DNA of 64,000 bases from Atrichornis clamosus (Eukaryota; Chordata; Aves; Passeriformes; Menuridae), in NCBI GenBank assembly GCA_013400975.1, contig WBMZ01000367.1, forward strand, positions 124,001-188,000, in the 5' to 3' direction. Position numbers and translations under genes: made by a program. The notes below the pieces were generated by a model that was given only the letters and a program-made list of their open reading frames with translations, ran no database searches and was not told the DNA's origin. Of the stretch, positions 1-12,612 are shown in pieces. How positions within the stretch are numbered: the first letter of the stretch is position 1; every line of letters starts with the position of its first letter.

Positions 1-3000
1 AATCTGTGAAACAAAGGAACAAAAGATTATTCGATCCTGTGGTCAGGGAGGAAACCAGGGAATGTGTGTCTGAGGAAAACTGAAATTAAGAGCCTCTTTA
101 GCTGAGCTCTGGGTGGCAGGAGCTGGTAAGGACAAACAAAGGCACTGCCTCATGATATTTGGCTCTTGCTCCATCCAAGGAAACAGTCTTGTAACCAACT
201 TGAGGGGAAAGTGGCCCCACCACAAATGTCTTCATGCAGTAGAAACAACCCTCAGCACATTGGCTCCAATGCCATGTTAAGGCACAAGTGCACAGACAAA
301 AGCATCTGGCTCCCAATTGGAAAGGCAGGCCCCAACAGCAGCTGCCAGTGCACAGCAGGCTTGTGATACGTAGGTTAGATCCACTGTGTGCTCACTATGA
401 AGCTGGCATAGACAGGTGCAGCAAACCTTAGATATCAGATTTAAAACTGGGAGGACTCATAAAACACAAGCATGGGAAGCCAGAATGGTTTGTGCATGCA
501 GGTCAGAGTTACCTTCACACATGTGCCATGACCAGGGTTGCTTAACTGGGCTCTCCTTCCTGAGCTCTCCTGCTCTTGTTGCCATCAAGTGTCTCACTGA
601 TGAATCTGGCCTGGCCAGTGGCAAGCTCTAGTTTCCCTCATGGCCCACTGTGCGAACCTGGGCTTTCACCACGGGTGGTGGTGTCTGTGATGAGTAAGTA
701 ACTTTACAGATATGCAGAAACCAGTCCTGATGAACCAGCACTCTATCCATGTCACCAAGTGTAAGCAGAACTTGTTGGCCCAAGTCTCCTGTCTCTCCTG
801 CAAAGAAGACAGGCAAGACTGAAAGGAATGGTGGGCAAGCGGGAGGGAGCCAAACACCCAAAGAAAGCCAAGTCTGAGTGCCAACAGTTGAGGCCCCGAG
901 ACTTTCTGAGCTCAGGCAGCTACAGGTCTAGTTGATGAGTCTCTTTCTTCTGTGCTTTCCCATGAATGAGGGACACTTGTGCTGACACTAGCACATCTAG
1001 GACCAGAAACCACAACTAGAGACCTCCCTCTTCAGATATCTTCATATCTCAAAGCAGTGACATGGTGGTGGTAAGAAGAGGATCATCTCCAGCTACACAT
1101 AAGCATGCTGTGCAGTGGCACCTGGAAGTAAATGCCAGAGTGGGGTATGTGTATGAAGAATGTCAGACCATGCAGTGGCATCTCCTTGTGTGTGAGGGGC
1201 TTTGGGGAGGGTAACGAGACCATGTAGCAGAGAGCAGATTTCCAAGGGTCCTGGATATGCTCTATGGGCTTGGTGTGCCCTTCCTGGTCTGAGAGCAGTT
1301 GCAGCTGAGGGATCTGTTGTTACTCCCATGCCTCAGGCAGCCATTGCCTCCAGTGAGAAACAGGGAAATGGGAGAGGCATATGAATGAGAAAGGAGTAAA
1401 CAGTATTTTGCTCAAACTGAAGTGGGGAATGTCCTTGCTCAGCAGTTGTTCTCAGCTACCCAAGTGTCCCAAGGTAGGAGGGTAAGCTCCCTTCAGAAAA
1501 ACAGAAACTGATCCAGGGCAACATCTTCTGTAAGAGAGAGCAAAGAGGTGATCAGGATGGGAGAGCAAACAAATTCAGCCCTTTTCAGGCTGTGTTCCTC
1601 AGATTTTGTTGCTCACCCTCAGTTCAGCCCAAGGTAATAATCACCAATGGCATTTTCCTCACTTTGTATAGTGTAGGAGAATAGTGCCTGGGTTTCAAGC
1701 CTTTGGCAATTCCTGGGAGGGTGGATACACACTCTCCCAAAAAAAGGCTTCCTCCTTCCTGGGAAAGCAAAGCTAGCAGTCCAAATTGAAATTAGAGAAT
1801 CAAATATATTTACATAAAATACATAATACATTATAATAATAAATAAATAATGAGTGCAATTTACGATTGGGTATGTTATAGTAATAAAAGATGAACTATT
1901 CATGTAAACCAAAATTCTTAACCTCCCAGAGGCAAGTATTCAGCACATGGAGAAACTCTTTCAAGGGGCTCAGCAATGGTGACACCAAGCAGCAACTCCA
2001 CACTTTCCCTGGAAAAGTGTAAGAGCACGATCAGGCCAGCAAACCTGGAAGACATAAAGTAGTTTTCTTAGCTGTTAGTAGGTTACTGTGCCCTAGGTAT
2101 TATTGCCAGCTCCTGGCAGAGTTCCTGGTCACCATGCCCCAATATGCAGGTTCTTGCTTCCAGTTTCTGTTGTGCTTTTCTGCCACAGTCGCTTCTTTCC
2201 CCTCCCACATGAATTGCTATGGAGTAAGGAGAAAGGCAGCAGTCCATAGGGACAAAATGAAAGGCAGCAAAGAGCCTTGTGGCCTACCTACTTTGTGTTT
2301 CTTCTCTCTCCAAGCCAGAAAGTTCCTGATCTTGAGCAAGCCAAAATCTAACTTGGCACCAGTGCCACATGTAAATGTTGGTTGGTATTTTTCCTGGCAG
2401 TTAGAGACAAAAGTGTCCAAGCAGATTTTTCTCTTAGAGTATGGCTGCCCTGCTCTCAGTGTAGGTTTCTCACTGGTTGTGCTTTCCACAGGCTGTGCAT
2501 CACCCAGAGGGCAGGTGAGTGAGGTTTTTCTCCCTGCTTGCAGCAGGGGAGCCCCAAGAGTTGCCCTGGTGCTGGGGGTAAAGTTGCTCCCTTGTATGAG
2601 CTCCCCAAGAGGTGCTGAACATGGGAATGTACATGCACATGGAAATAGCAGGCACAGCAATGTTGCCTGCCTGACAGAGCCACCCTCAGTTCTGTTGTCA
2701 CCATGGGGCATGCTTAGAAAAAAGAGCAGGCTAATGTGATTCAGAGTAGACAGAGAAGACAATTTACAGACTTGCCTCTTTTGAATGCTGGAGAAAGAAA
2801 GAAAAGCCTTATGGCAAGTTGGAGCACCCTGTGAAGTGTAGCAGGATAAATAACTTCTTGCAAGCAGCAGTCGAAACAAAAACAGGATCAACAGCTGCTC
2901 TACCCACCTCACAACTCATCCTGCCTACTTCAGGTTGAGCTCCAGGCTGATGCCAAGTTCTCTTGCTTTGGAAGAAAATGCTTAACAGTGTGATCAACTG

Positions 3001-6000
3001 AAATTGCTGGACAGCATCTCTTGCAGATATACAAAGATTTCAGGAACCAGTAGCAATTATGGAATGGCCATAATATGGCTGTTATTTCTCATCATCAATA
3101 TATATGTACAGAGCTTTGAAGTGCACACTATTTTTAGATATCTGGATGTATTCCAGATAAAGATTCAGCTTTTGGCCACTACAGTCTAGTAATTCTGTTG
3201 GTTTGATATCTTTATTTTTTCTCAACATTATTTATTTTTATTTGCCCTTACATTTGTTTTCAACAACTCTGTCTAGGAATACTATGGCAAAGATACCATT
3301 TTCATCAGCAAATAAAGTAATTCTTGTATTCCATCCTGGATCAATTTTTTCTGTGTAGTTTTACACAGAAAGGAAACTGAAACAATCATGAATATAGGCT
3401 GGATGAACATTAGCTACCAAATTTTATTTCAGAAGAATATTGAGATGAGATTAGAATTATCACAGGAAAAGGACTTGACATTTTTTACTGGTGCCCATGG
3501 GAAGTGCTGATCATCTACACGCTTCAGTAATCCAACATATGTGATAGCTGTTGGTTAATTCCAATTATTCCCTCTGCAGTTTAATCTTCTTCAGCCAAAA
3601 GCAGAATCTAAGCCTACAAGTACGATTTCCACAGTAATAGCTACAACAAATCAGATGCTGCAACATTTGTTCAGAAGGATTCTTCTCCATGTGGTGGAAA
3701 GGAGAAAGATCAGAGAGAAAGGGAAAGATCATTCACCAACTGGACAACAATTACTTGGCTGGTATGAGGCTAATGCTCCTGTCATGAGCAGCAGATCTAC
3801 ACAGAAAGCAATTAGTGCAGTGAGAGTTTTCTTAATATCTGGGATGAAATCCTAGCTATAAAAGTGAGAAAATTTTCTGTCCTGTTTGGAGAAGTATTTC
3901 TTCTCATTATGTACGCTGAGCAGCACTGAGGTGATGAATAGCAGGCTTGCTTAACAGAGTCAGATTAGGAGAGTCTTCTGTGCTTAGGAATATTTTCTTC
4001 AGTGTGTTTTTAATGGGTTGTTGACTGATCTCTTTTCTTCAAAAAACAGTAAGCAAAGTAGCCAGTCCACTCGTTGGCTCATGTGTCTGGAGATGAGAGA
4101 GGACAAATGACATCTTGCAACGTGCAATATGCCAGGTTTGCAACCTTCCATGCAAAGACCATGAAATACAGCTTTGAGCGATTTTACACAAGGACTTCAG
4201 TGTAGTACATGACACTGTCTATAAGACACAATTTGGCATTTTCAGAAGTGGAAGGAGCTATACAAAATTACATGCTCATCTAGAGACTGAGTTAATTTGA
4301 AGCCACAAAGTCAACCTTGGAGTTTTGTACTGACTCCACATACTGAATCTATGGACTTACACTTCCTATCTCTCCAGCAACCCCACCGATAAGTACTATT
4401 TGCAAGCAGAGGACATTTCTATTTAAAATCAGGATTTCTCTCAATGCTACTCACTATTGCACATGCAACTAAGACAAGCAGTCTCTGCAGCTTTCTTAAC
4501 TTTCATTCCACAACGAAACTGAGGAGATGTTTGTTAAGCATCAAACTCCAGTCCTTGGGACAATTAACATCTTGGCAAGTCTCCTGCTGCGATATCTGGT
4601 GGACAGTCATCAGTACATCAAATTATGCATGCTTGCAATTTGATCTTGACCAACGCAATTTCCTTCCCCTCTTTAGGAATTCTTTCACTGCCTTTATGCC
4701 CAAGGGACAGATGGAAAAGATAGCTGTACACAAACTGCTTTAGCTCTGAAGCTAATACGGAAAAGATAATTTTACTTCTGCTTATACTGCTACTTTGTTC
4801 CACAAAAATTATCTTAACAATTTCTGAAATTCAGCATTAAAAAAAAAAATCACAGGAAAATGTTTTTCCATTTATCCAAACTGTCCCTTTTATAGTCTAT
4901 TATGGTCTATATAAGAGACAATGGCTGATCTGTGGCAGAGAAGTAAAATGACACATAGAGAATTGTGATTTGGCAGAATTTCCATCCTATAATTTAACAC
5001 TTTTAAAGCATTTAAGGAAGTAGATTTGAATTAGCTGACTGTGGAAATTTTCTTAAATGTACAAGCAATATCAAGAGGCAGGAGAGTGCACAGACTGGTT
5101 TGGCTCTGCCACAAGTTACAGAGCTCCTTAGAGTTCATATTATACAGGCCAGAGTAATCTTTTAATTAAAAATAAAGGAAACGTCTCATGAAGCAAATGG
5201 AACTTTATTGTCAATTAAAACATTCTGGTTTAGATTATTATTCATACTTATATGATATCTGTAGAAATATTTTTTAGGTATTTGTGAAATTTGACGTATT
5301 TTGGAAAGTTTAATGTCTTCATTACTTTCAGCAGACCTTTGGAAGTCAAAGTCATTCATCTCTGAGACAACATTTCTCCTGTGTTCTGTGAATTTCTGTG
5401 TGAGAGTCATTCAAATGGAAACTGTTTAGGAACTACCACTGCTTTTCTCTGTTGGTTTCTCCAGGAAAGGTCAAGGCAGTCTGCCAATATAGTAATTGGG
5501 CAACATCACTGTGTTAAAGACCCGAGTTCTCACTGGCACTGAAACAGTAACAGGCAATGAAGCATTAGGAGAAATGGTACAGCAAAAGCAGAATGACATT
5601 TCTGGACTGTATTTAATAGAGATGAGGCTTAAGAAGGTTTAATAAGGTAGAGGAAACAAAACTTAATTTCTACTAAATGGTCTTCCAGCTCCAGGGTCTG
5701 GACCAAATAACTCCTACTTATGCCTAACATTCCAAAACTAATTAAATGCCTGCAATGACTCAATTAATGGCAAGAATTTGTGTTTCTCTATACATGTCAC
5801 AGGGGACTTCCCTCCTCCAGATTTTTTCTTCCTAAAAAACAAGCTAGGACATCCAAGTCCTTATGCCCCAATCATTAAATAGTGCCATTTAAGCTACAGT
5901 TTCGGTTCCTGATACATTAGAAAATGGCAGATTTAAGACTCTCTAGGCATCTTTTTTTGTCCCTCCCCATGTGCGTATGTTTTCTTACAAACCCTTCCAT

Positions 6001-7233
6001 GGCAGAGTCATATTTTAGACTTTCCCACAGGATGTATGCCTCATTCTGTACAACACAGGATAATCACACCCAGTGGCAGAAAGAAATTAGCAGAGCAATC
6101 TTAATCTGTTAATTCTTAATTTTCCTAATTTCCTTATCCTTCAATGTTTGGCTGCACAAATCTAAACAATATTCTTTTAATGTAATTTTTTAATGTTATC
6201 ATTTAAATATATATGTATGCACATTTGTGTATCCCTCCATCTATCTGGATCTGTTAATGTATTGGTAAACACAAAAGAAAAAGATAAAAGTTGTTTGTTT
6301 TTAATTCTTTCAGAACCGTTTGATCTCTCCTTGCTTGTTTTAGCAGCTGCCTGACTGTTTTTCCTCATATGTAAACTTCAAAGTCAATCAGAGGTCAAAA
6401 CTCTGGACAAAGACAGAATAAGGAAAACAGCGGTGAGAGGCATATGTGATGGGAAGAAGCAGAGAAGTTGGGTAGAATATTGTGTGTTTCTGGATACAGC
6501 AGGGGGGGAAATTATTTACCTCTTGGATGTAACATTTCTTGATCTGAACATTTAATGTAGTCTTCGAGGCCTAATGCTTGCCTGGAAATATATCTCACAG
6601 AGAAATGACGGATACAGCCATGAACAGAAGGACTTGAGATTCACTGCTATTCTTGGTTCAAGCAGTCTGGAAATAGCCTAATAGATTACCGTAAAAATGC
6701 TGCAGAAAAACAACTGATTTCTGTTAAATGCAGAGGGCTTCAGGGGTGGCTATAGGTTTTGATCCCTAATTTGTTATTTGCTATTTCTGGTCATAGGAGA
6801 ATCAAGGGAAATGCAAGTCCTGGAGAGGCAGCTTCTCTAGCAGAGTAACGTGGAGCATTTTCTGTAGGCATGTGCAGTCGTGGTACAGGATGTGTCTTCA
6901 GTTCACGCTTTTTTTTTTCCTTCGGGAGAACATCTGTCTTTCCCTCCTTCATCCGTCTGCAGAATCAGGCCCCTGCTTGTGCAGAGCCCGGCACAGGGCC
7001 ATGAGCAAGAGTTCCCCAGCCTGGGGGTTGTAGCCTTGCAACTTGCCTGGCACCTGGTAAAACAGCCTGCAGAAATGGGGAACACCTTAGTGATTCACAC
7101 ATCCTCGAAGCAGCTCCTGCCAACAGAGCCCATGGAGAGGCCCCAGCAGAGGCAGAGGTGGATTTTTTTCCCTATACATATCTAGACATATATATGAGTG
7201 CGTGTGTGTGTCTGTGTGTGTCAAACCACAGCA
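1..7233. other. Intergenic DNA upstream of ROCK1, no gene supported
   Basis: I see no gene here. The stretch has moderate GC over roughly the first 3 kb and becomes AT-rich afterwards. Several frames of 60-230 codons are open, including an opposed pair at 2134-2739 (+) and 2217-2912 (-), but none gives a protein I recognise. None shows a domain motif or a convincing exon bounded by splice sites. A short (TG)n tract lies at about 7196-7222, just before the first CR1 tail. By known synteny, a divergent GREB1L promoter could lie further upstream, but nothing here identifies one. Confidence 0.6.
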
Positions 7234-7284
7234 AATCGTAGAATCATAGAACAGTTTGGGTTGGAAGGGACCTTTAAGAGTCCT
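7234..7284 (-). mobile_element. CR1 LINE 3' tail fragment
   Basis: Read on the + strand, two degenerate copies of the CR1 8-mer tail (around 7234-7252) lead into the hallmark TTTGGGTTGGAAGGGACC string. This is the extreme 3' end of a CR1 element in minus orientation. Only about 50 bp is recognisable, consistent with the strong 5' truncation typical of CR1 in birds. Confidence 0.85.
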
Positions 7285-10200
7285 CAAATTTTGTGCAGAT
7301 TATGGGAATTTGTTTAAATGACCTACAGAATAATTTGTTCTTTAAAAAAATAGTCTCTTCCAGTTTAACCAACAGAAAGGATGGAAATGGGACCAGTGCC
7401 ACCCTGTTGGTGAAATGCATCATCCCCAGTCTTCTTCATTTTCATAAGTTTTGGACACCGTTTTCTTTTCCTATAGAAGACTTAGAAATATGTGATTTGT
7501 ACCATATGGGCCAGAACCAAGCATCCCAGAAGGCATCCCAGGAGGCAGGAGGTCCCTCAGCAGTGTAAATTCTGAGCAATATAATTGGGAGGTTGAAAAT
7601 GCAAAAGCAAACCTTCTGCAGGATACTGGTGGCAAAAACTTCAGTTACAATATAATTTAAATTATTGCTATTATTAAATTCTTTCAAGTATTTCCCTCAA
7701 ATATATTACCTTGTATTTGTTGCTTCTTCTACTCCCACATAAAAAAAAAAAAACAAAAAAAAAAACCCCAAACAAAAACATGCCCAGGTTTTAGTTAAGT
7801 TAAAAGTCAGGCTGTGAACCCTGGGACTGCAAGCTATGCTGAGCCACTGCTCTAATAGACACAAGAAAGACACTTCTTTGCTCAGGGAAGCAGACCAACT
7901 TTTCCCAGTTGCATGAATAGCAGGCATAGGTGGGAAAGGCATAGCCTGCTGCTGGGTGGGAAAGAAGCGGTCACTGGGCTTCCTTGCAGCTTGTGGGATA
8001 GTAAATGAGTAAGAGAGCAACAGGAGGAAATGTTATGGGCCTGGCCGGCTGCTGCAACAGGTAGAGCACACCTTTCTCCTACTGTGAGCTGCCCTGCAAG
8101 GGCTAAGGAGAGTTTCAGCCTTTAAACTTCTCCTAATTCAAGGAATATAATTAATGTGTGTCTTACTGTCCCTTGTTAACATGACCAGAAGTAAAATTAT
8201 TCTCTGCAGCTTCTAATTCAGTGACTTTTTCTACATAATTCAAGGCCATTGAACATCATGCTTTCCCTTAATTAGCTTTCTACCAGTTTGTGTTTTAGCT
8301 GAGTGCTAATTTTCAGGTTTGTTTCAATGAGTTCTGCAAAAATTAAAATTTTACTCACTTTTTATCATAAAACCACCATTTCTCTGCCATTAACACCAAC
8401 GTGAAGAAGAAAAAAATCAAGCAAGAAGTCGGTGAGAGAAAAGGAAGAAAAAGTGTGAAGTGTCTCTGCAAAAAGCCACGTAGGAAAGGGATATAAGTGG
8501 TGTAAAGAGCAGTTAAAGAGATGCAGGAGAGAGCTAGGAAACAAAAGCAGAAAGGCTGCTGGAGCAAAGTTGGCTGTAGGCAGCCCGGATGGGAGGAAGG
8601 GGAAGTGGGAGCAGAAATGGGAGTGGGGACTTTGTGTTTGGTCTTCAAGCAGAGGGTGAGAAGCTTGAAGTGAGGAATTAAAAGACAGGAAGGAAGCCAG
8701 TGGAGGCAAATAAAGAGTGGAGATAGGAGATATAGTTTATGTAGTGAGAAAAAGATTACTTTAGCAGTAGCATTGGGCATCATGTGCTGGTGGACTGCAT
8801 AACATATAATCAGCTTGAAGCAGTGGTCGTGATTCTTCAGGAGACAACCTAGAAAAGAATACTGTGGCTTAATTTTAATCCTTTTTTAACCCAGGGTCTC
8901 TCCATATAAAGGATGAGCATTGTGTTGCCCTGAGCACTAAATGGAGTGCGTTGTGTTTTGTGCCTTGTCATTGATTCTAAATGCCTTTTGTGTTTCAGGG
9001 CTCTGAAAACAAAGGTCAAGTACTAGCAAATTCTGTTTTCTGTGAGAGATTTAATTAAATCCTAAGGACAAAGGCAGAGCACTAGAAACAGCTATTGAGT
9101 GTGAAAGGTGGGTGAATTTGCATTACCATTTCTCTATATCAGTTTGCACAGCTTTGTAATTTGGTTTTGTGGGGTTTTTGTTGATGTTTTGGTCGACAGG
9201 AGAATAAACATTTAAAAAATCAAAGTAAGTCTTACAGATGTTATTTTCTGCATGTAAGTTGTCCAGTACATGCTTGGGAAAAGATGTGAGGAAACAGAAT
9301 GAGGAAGCACGCAGAGTAGGATGGAACAATTTCTGAATATAGATTTGGCCTAGTAATTTAGTGAGTTTAAATTGTAGGGCTAGAAGTGGACTGTGCTTCT
9401 TAGGATTTTTTTTTATCCTTTATAGACAATAGCAGCAAACCAGAGGGTTTCAGCAATTAAAAGCGTACTGCTAATCAGCTTACTCATTAATAACCTGAGT
9501 AAATTGCTCAGATAACTGTGCTGTGGAAGGCTCTGCAGTCAGAGGGGAAAATATTTTTCACTTGTTCAATATCAAGACATTATTTTATTAGTCTACTATG
9601 CTTTAGAGGATTTGAATTTTGCCATGCCAACCTATTTTTTTCTCATCTAAATAACAGGAAATTAAATAACATATTAAGAAAAGCTAAGTTATGGAAACTA
9701 AATGCAGCTTATTTACTGGCAGACAGAAACCAAGAGATGCCACATGGCTGCCCCACTTTAACATACACTGATCCTTCAACTTAACAGGTGATAAGGGAGG
9801 AATTCTTTTTCAGCTCTGAAGCAAAGAGGATCACTTTATAAATCTGGCCATGCTAGTGCATGAAGTTGGGAAGATAGAGAGGATGAAGTCATATGTCTAC
9901 GGGAGCAAGAAACCATTCAGTTTACTCACAAGTTTGAAACTATGTATGAGTAATGCAGCTCCTTCTCACAATGTCAGATTTGATGTACAGGAAAAATCTC
10001 ATAGATGGTGGATCTAATACCAGACAAAACAGAACATGCCACAGGGGAGGAAAAGTTGGGGACCTGAAGGTGCAGAGCAGATCATATTCCAGTGTCCCAA
10101 GTCCCACTGTGAAATTACCCTTCCAGAGCATAGCTTCAACTCCCAGCAGATGCAAGGGAGGATGTATTTCATAGCGGGGCAACCCCCATGTCAGCCAGAC

Positions 10201-12344
10201 TTTGGAAGTCACAATAAACCCACTACATTTTACCTGGAAGTGAATCAATTGCCCTGTGGGGCAGACCTGATAGACCCTCTCTGTTCCACTAAGGCATTCT
10301 CTAATAAATAAGCTTTTGTGCCTTTCCAGGGTGGTCTTCTCCCACGCTTTCTGCATGGCTCCGCACCTCTGTGCAGAGACATCTTGCAGACATCCCTGCC
10401 AGCAGACGTGACTCATTTTGGGGAGTCTGCATGTGGGGTTTTGCAATAGTCTGATCAGGACATGGAAATAGACGGTAACAAATACATGTTCAGAAGGCAT
10501 GTTCGCATAGATGCTATGAAGATGATTGCTCTGAAATGGTCTGTTGGCTGCCCAGGGTGACGTGAGGGGATTAAAACCTCCACCCAGCTGAGAAGAATGG
10601 CGGCTAATAGCTGATTGTCTCTCACACTGCACAAGACACATGTTTCTTTCCTCATTTTCCTATAGTGTGGCATTATCTTCAGTGCATTTCCCAAATGAAA
10701 GGCTGGATCGCATGGCTCACATCAAACAAAAGGGGGGAACTTCAAATTGGCAAGATGCAGAGCACATACCCTTCTGATAGAGGATGCTCTGGATGCAGAT
10801 TTGCAAAACTGATTTAAGGATGGTTGCAGTTGTTGCTGACTGAATTATAAGACTGTGATGTTTCAGTACCTTTTAGGAGTGAGTCAAGAAGGAAATAGAA
10901 ACAACTAACCAAAAATAATCATGTGGTCATCAAATAGTAGAAATACTGGCCACAAGAAATTCTTGCCATAGTTGCCGAAAGTGCAGATAAGATCACTGAC
11001 CACTGACTGTTACAACTGCATGATTTTTTACAGTTGGATGGATTCCCATATTCAAATTACTGGAACTACAAGTATCATATCCAAACTATTACAGAGTGCA
11101 GGTTTGTTTCTATGAAAACCTCTTGTATTTATTCAACTTGAAGTAGCTCCCAACAGGCTGCTGTGGTGATGGTGCCATCATTTCCTACACTTGTGAAGGT
11201 AGCAGCATTATGCTACCTGCACCATGAAATGTTCACAGCAATTCAGACCATGTCCGCGACGCACTCGGCAGACGTGACGGTGTAATCCAGATGGCTGAAG
11301 AGCAGCTGCAAAAAGCTGCAGCAACACAGGGTTTGGGGCCTGGGCAAGAAACATGGTGGTCAGTGGAGGCCAACTGTGTCACTGTAGGTGTCTCAGCCAG
11401 TTGGCTAGAAAGTAGCTCAGGTAAGCCTGGCGGTGCAGAGTTGTAGGTTCCTTTTCTGCATGCACATCAACAGGCAAAGGAATAAACTTCTGGTCTAATA
11501 ACCCGGAGCTAGCAGGTAACTCAGGTTACCTGCTGTGTCTTCAGCCTGCTGGATTATATCATCACATCTGTCAGCATGGTGTGGATGTGGTCTAAGTTGC
11601 TGTGGACATTTTACAGTGCAGGCAGTATAACATTTCTACATTCATAGGAAGATAATATGATGGCATGGTCACTGCCAAGGAGTGCTGGGAACTACATAAA
11701 ATTAGGTGAACAAAAGACGTTTTCATTAAAACAAACTCAAACTCCATAATAATTTGGACATAGTATTTATAGTTTCAATAATTTGTTTAAAATAACTTAC
11801 TTTCGTTCTGAGTTATTTTTATTCCATAGTTTCAGCAAAACTTGGCACAAAAAAAAGGAGTGATTGCAAAGGTGTAATGATGTAACTCTTTACAAATACT
11901 GCTTTGCATATGCATGTTCCCAGCTAAGTTTTCATTGTATGAGACTCTTGAGGGACAGCTTTGTTTGCCACTACCTTTTGTTTCTATGGAAAAGGTTCTA
12001 GAACATAAGCCGGAAGCAATTTTGCAAGTATTCATATGGCCATGGGCCGTGAATGAGTCAACCACCTTGCATTTTTTTAAATCCAGCGCTTTGCAGAGCA
12101 GCGTCATCTATTCTTATGGTGCAGAGGCATCTTAGGATGATACTGACATTCTCCAGTCCTGGGGATGGGCTATATTTGACTCTATGGAAAGAGCAGACTG
12201 AGTTGGCTCTTTTTCCCCCTCTGCCTAAAAGCTCTTAATCGAGAAAGTATTACTTTGTGTCTACTACACTTTTGAAACGTCCTGTTCCTGGCCTTTAGTT
12301 TGTCCCTTTTTCAGATTATTTTTGCTCTCATCAAATTAGGAGTC
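7285..12344. other. Intergenic DNA, simple repeats only
   Basis: No gene is supported. An interrupted poly-A tract lies at about 7740-7783. A strongly purine-rich + strand lies at about 8400-8720, which explains long open frames on the minus strand there. A minus frame of 233 codons at 9940-10641 gives no recognisable protein. A small CpG cluster at 11250-11284 stands out in otherwise CpG-poor sequence. Confidence 0.6.
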
Positions 12345-12612
12345 TGTAGAATCACTGAATGGTTTCAGTTGGAAAAGACCTTTAAGATCGAGTCCAACCA
12401 TTAACCCAGCACTGCCAAGTCCACCACTAAACGATGTCCTTCAGTGTCACATCTGCATGTCTTTTAAATACCAAGGTTGGTGACTCAACCACTTCCCTGG
12501 GCAGCCTGTTCCAATGCTTGACAATCCTTTCCGTGAAGAGCTTTTTTCTAATATCCAATCTAAACCTTCCCTGATGAAACTTGAGGCCATTTCAGCTTCT
12601 CCTATCTCCCTT
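12345..12612 (-). mobile_element. CR1 LINE 3' fragment (minus)
   Basis: About 270 bp of CR1 in minus orientation. It begins with the tail-like GTAGAATCACTGAATGG and continues through the segments normally read as GAGTCCAACCATTAACC, TTCCCTGGGCAGCCTGTTCC and CTAATATCCAATCTAAACC. The subfamily looks the same as the copy at 27300-27480. A short (AAT)n tract follows at about 12666-12684. Confidence 0.95.

Noticed and set aside
9940..10641. 233-codon minus frame, the longest outside CR1
   Set aside because: No recognisable motif, no splice or promoter context, and overlapped by unrelated plus frames. Treated as chance, though a database search would settle it.
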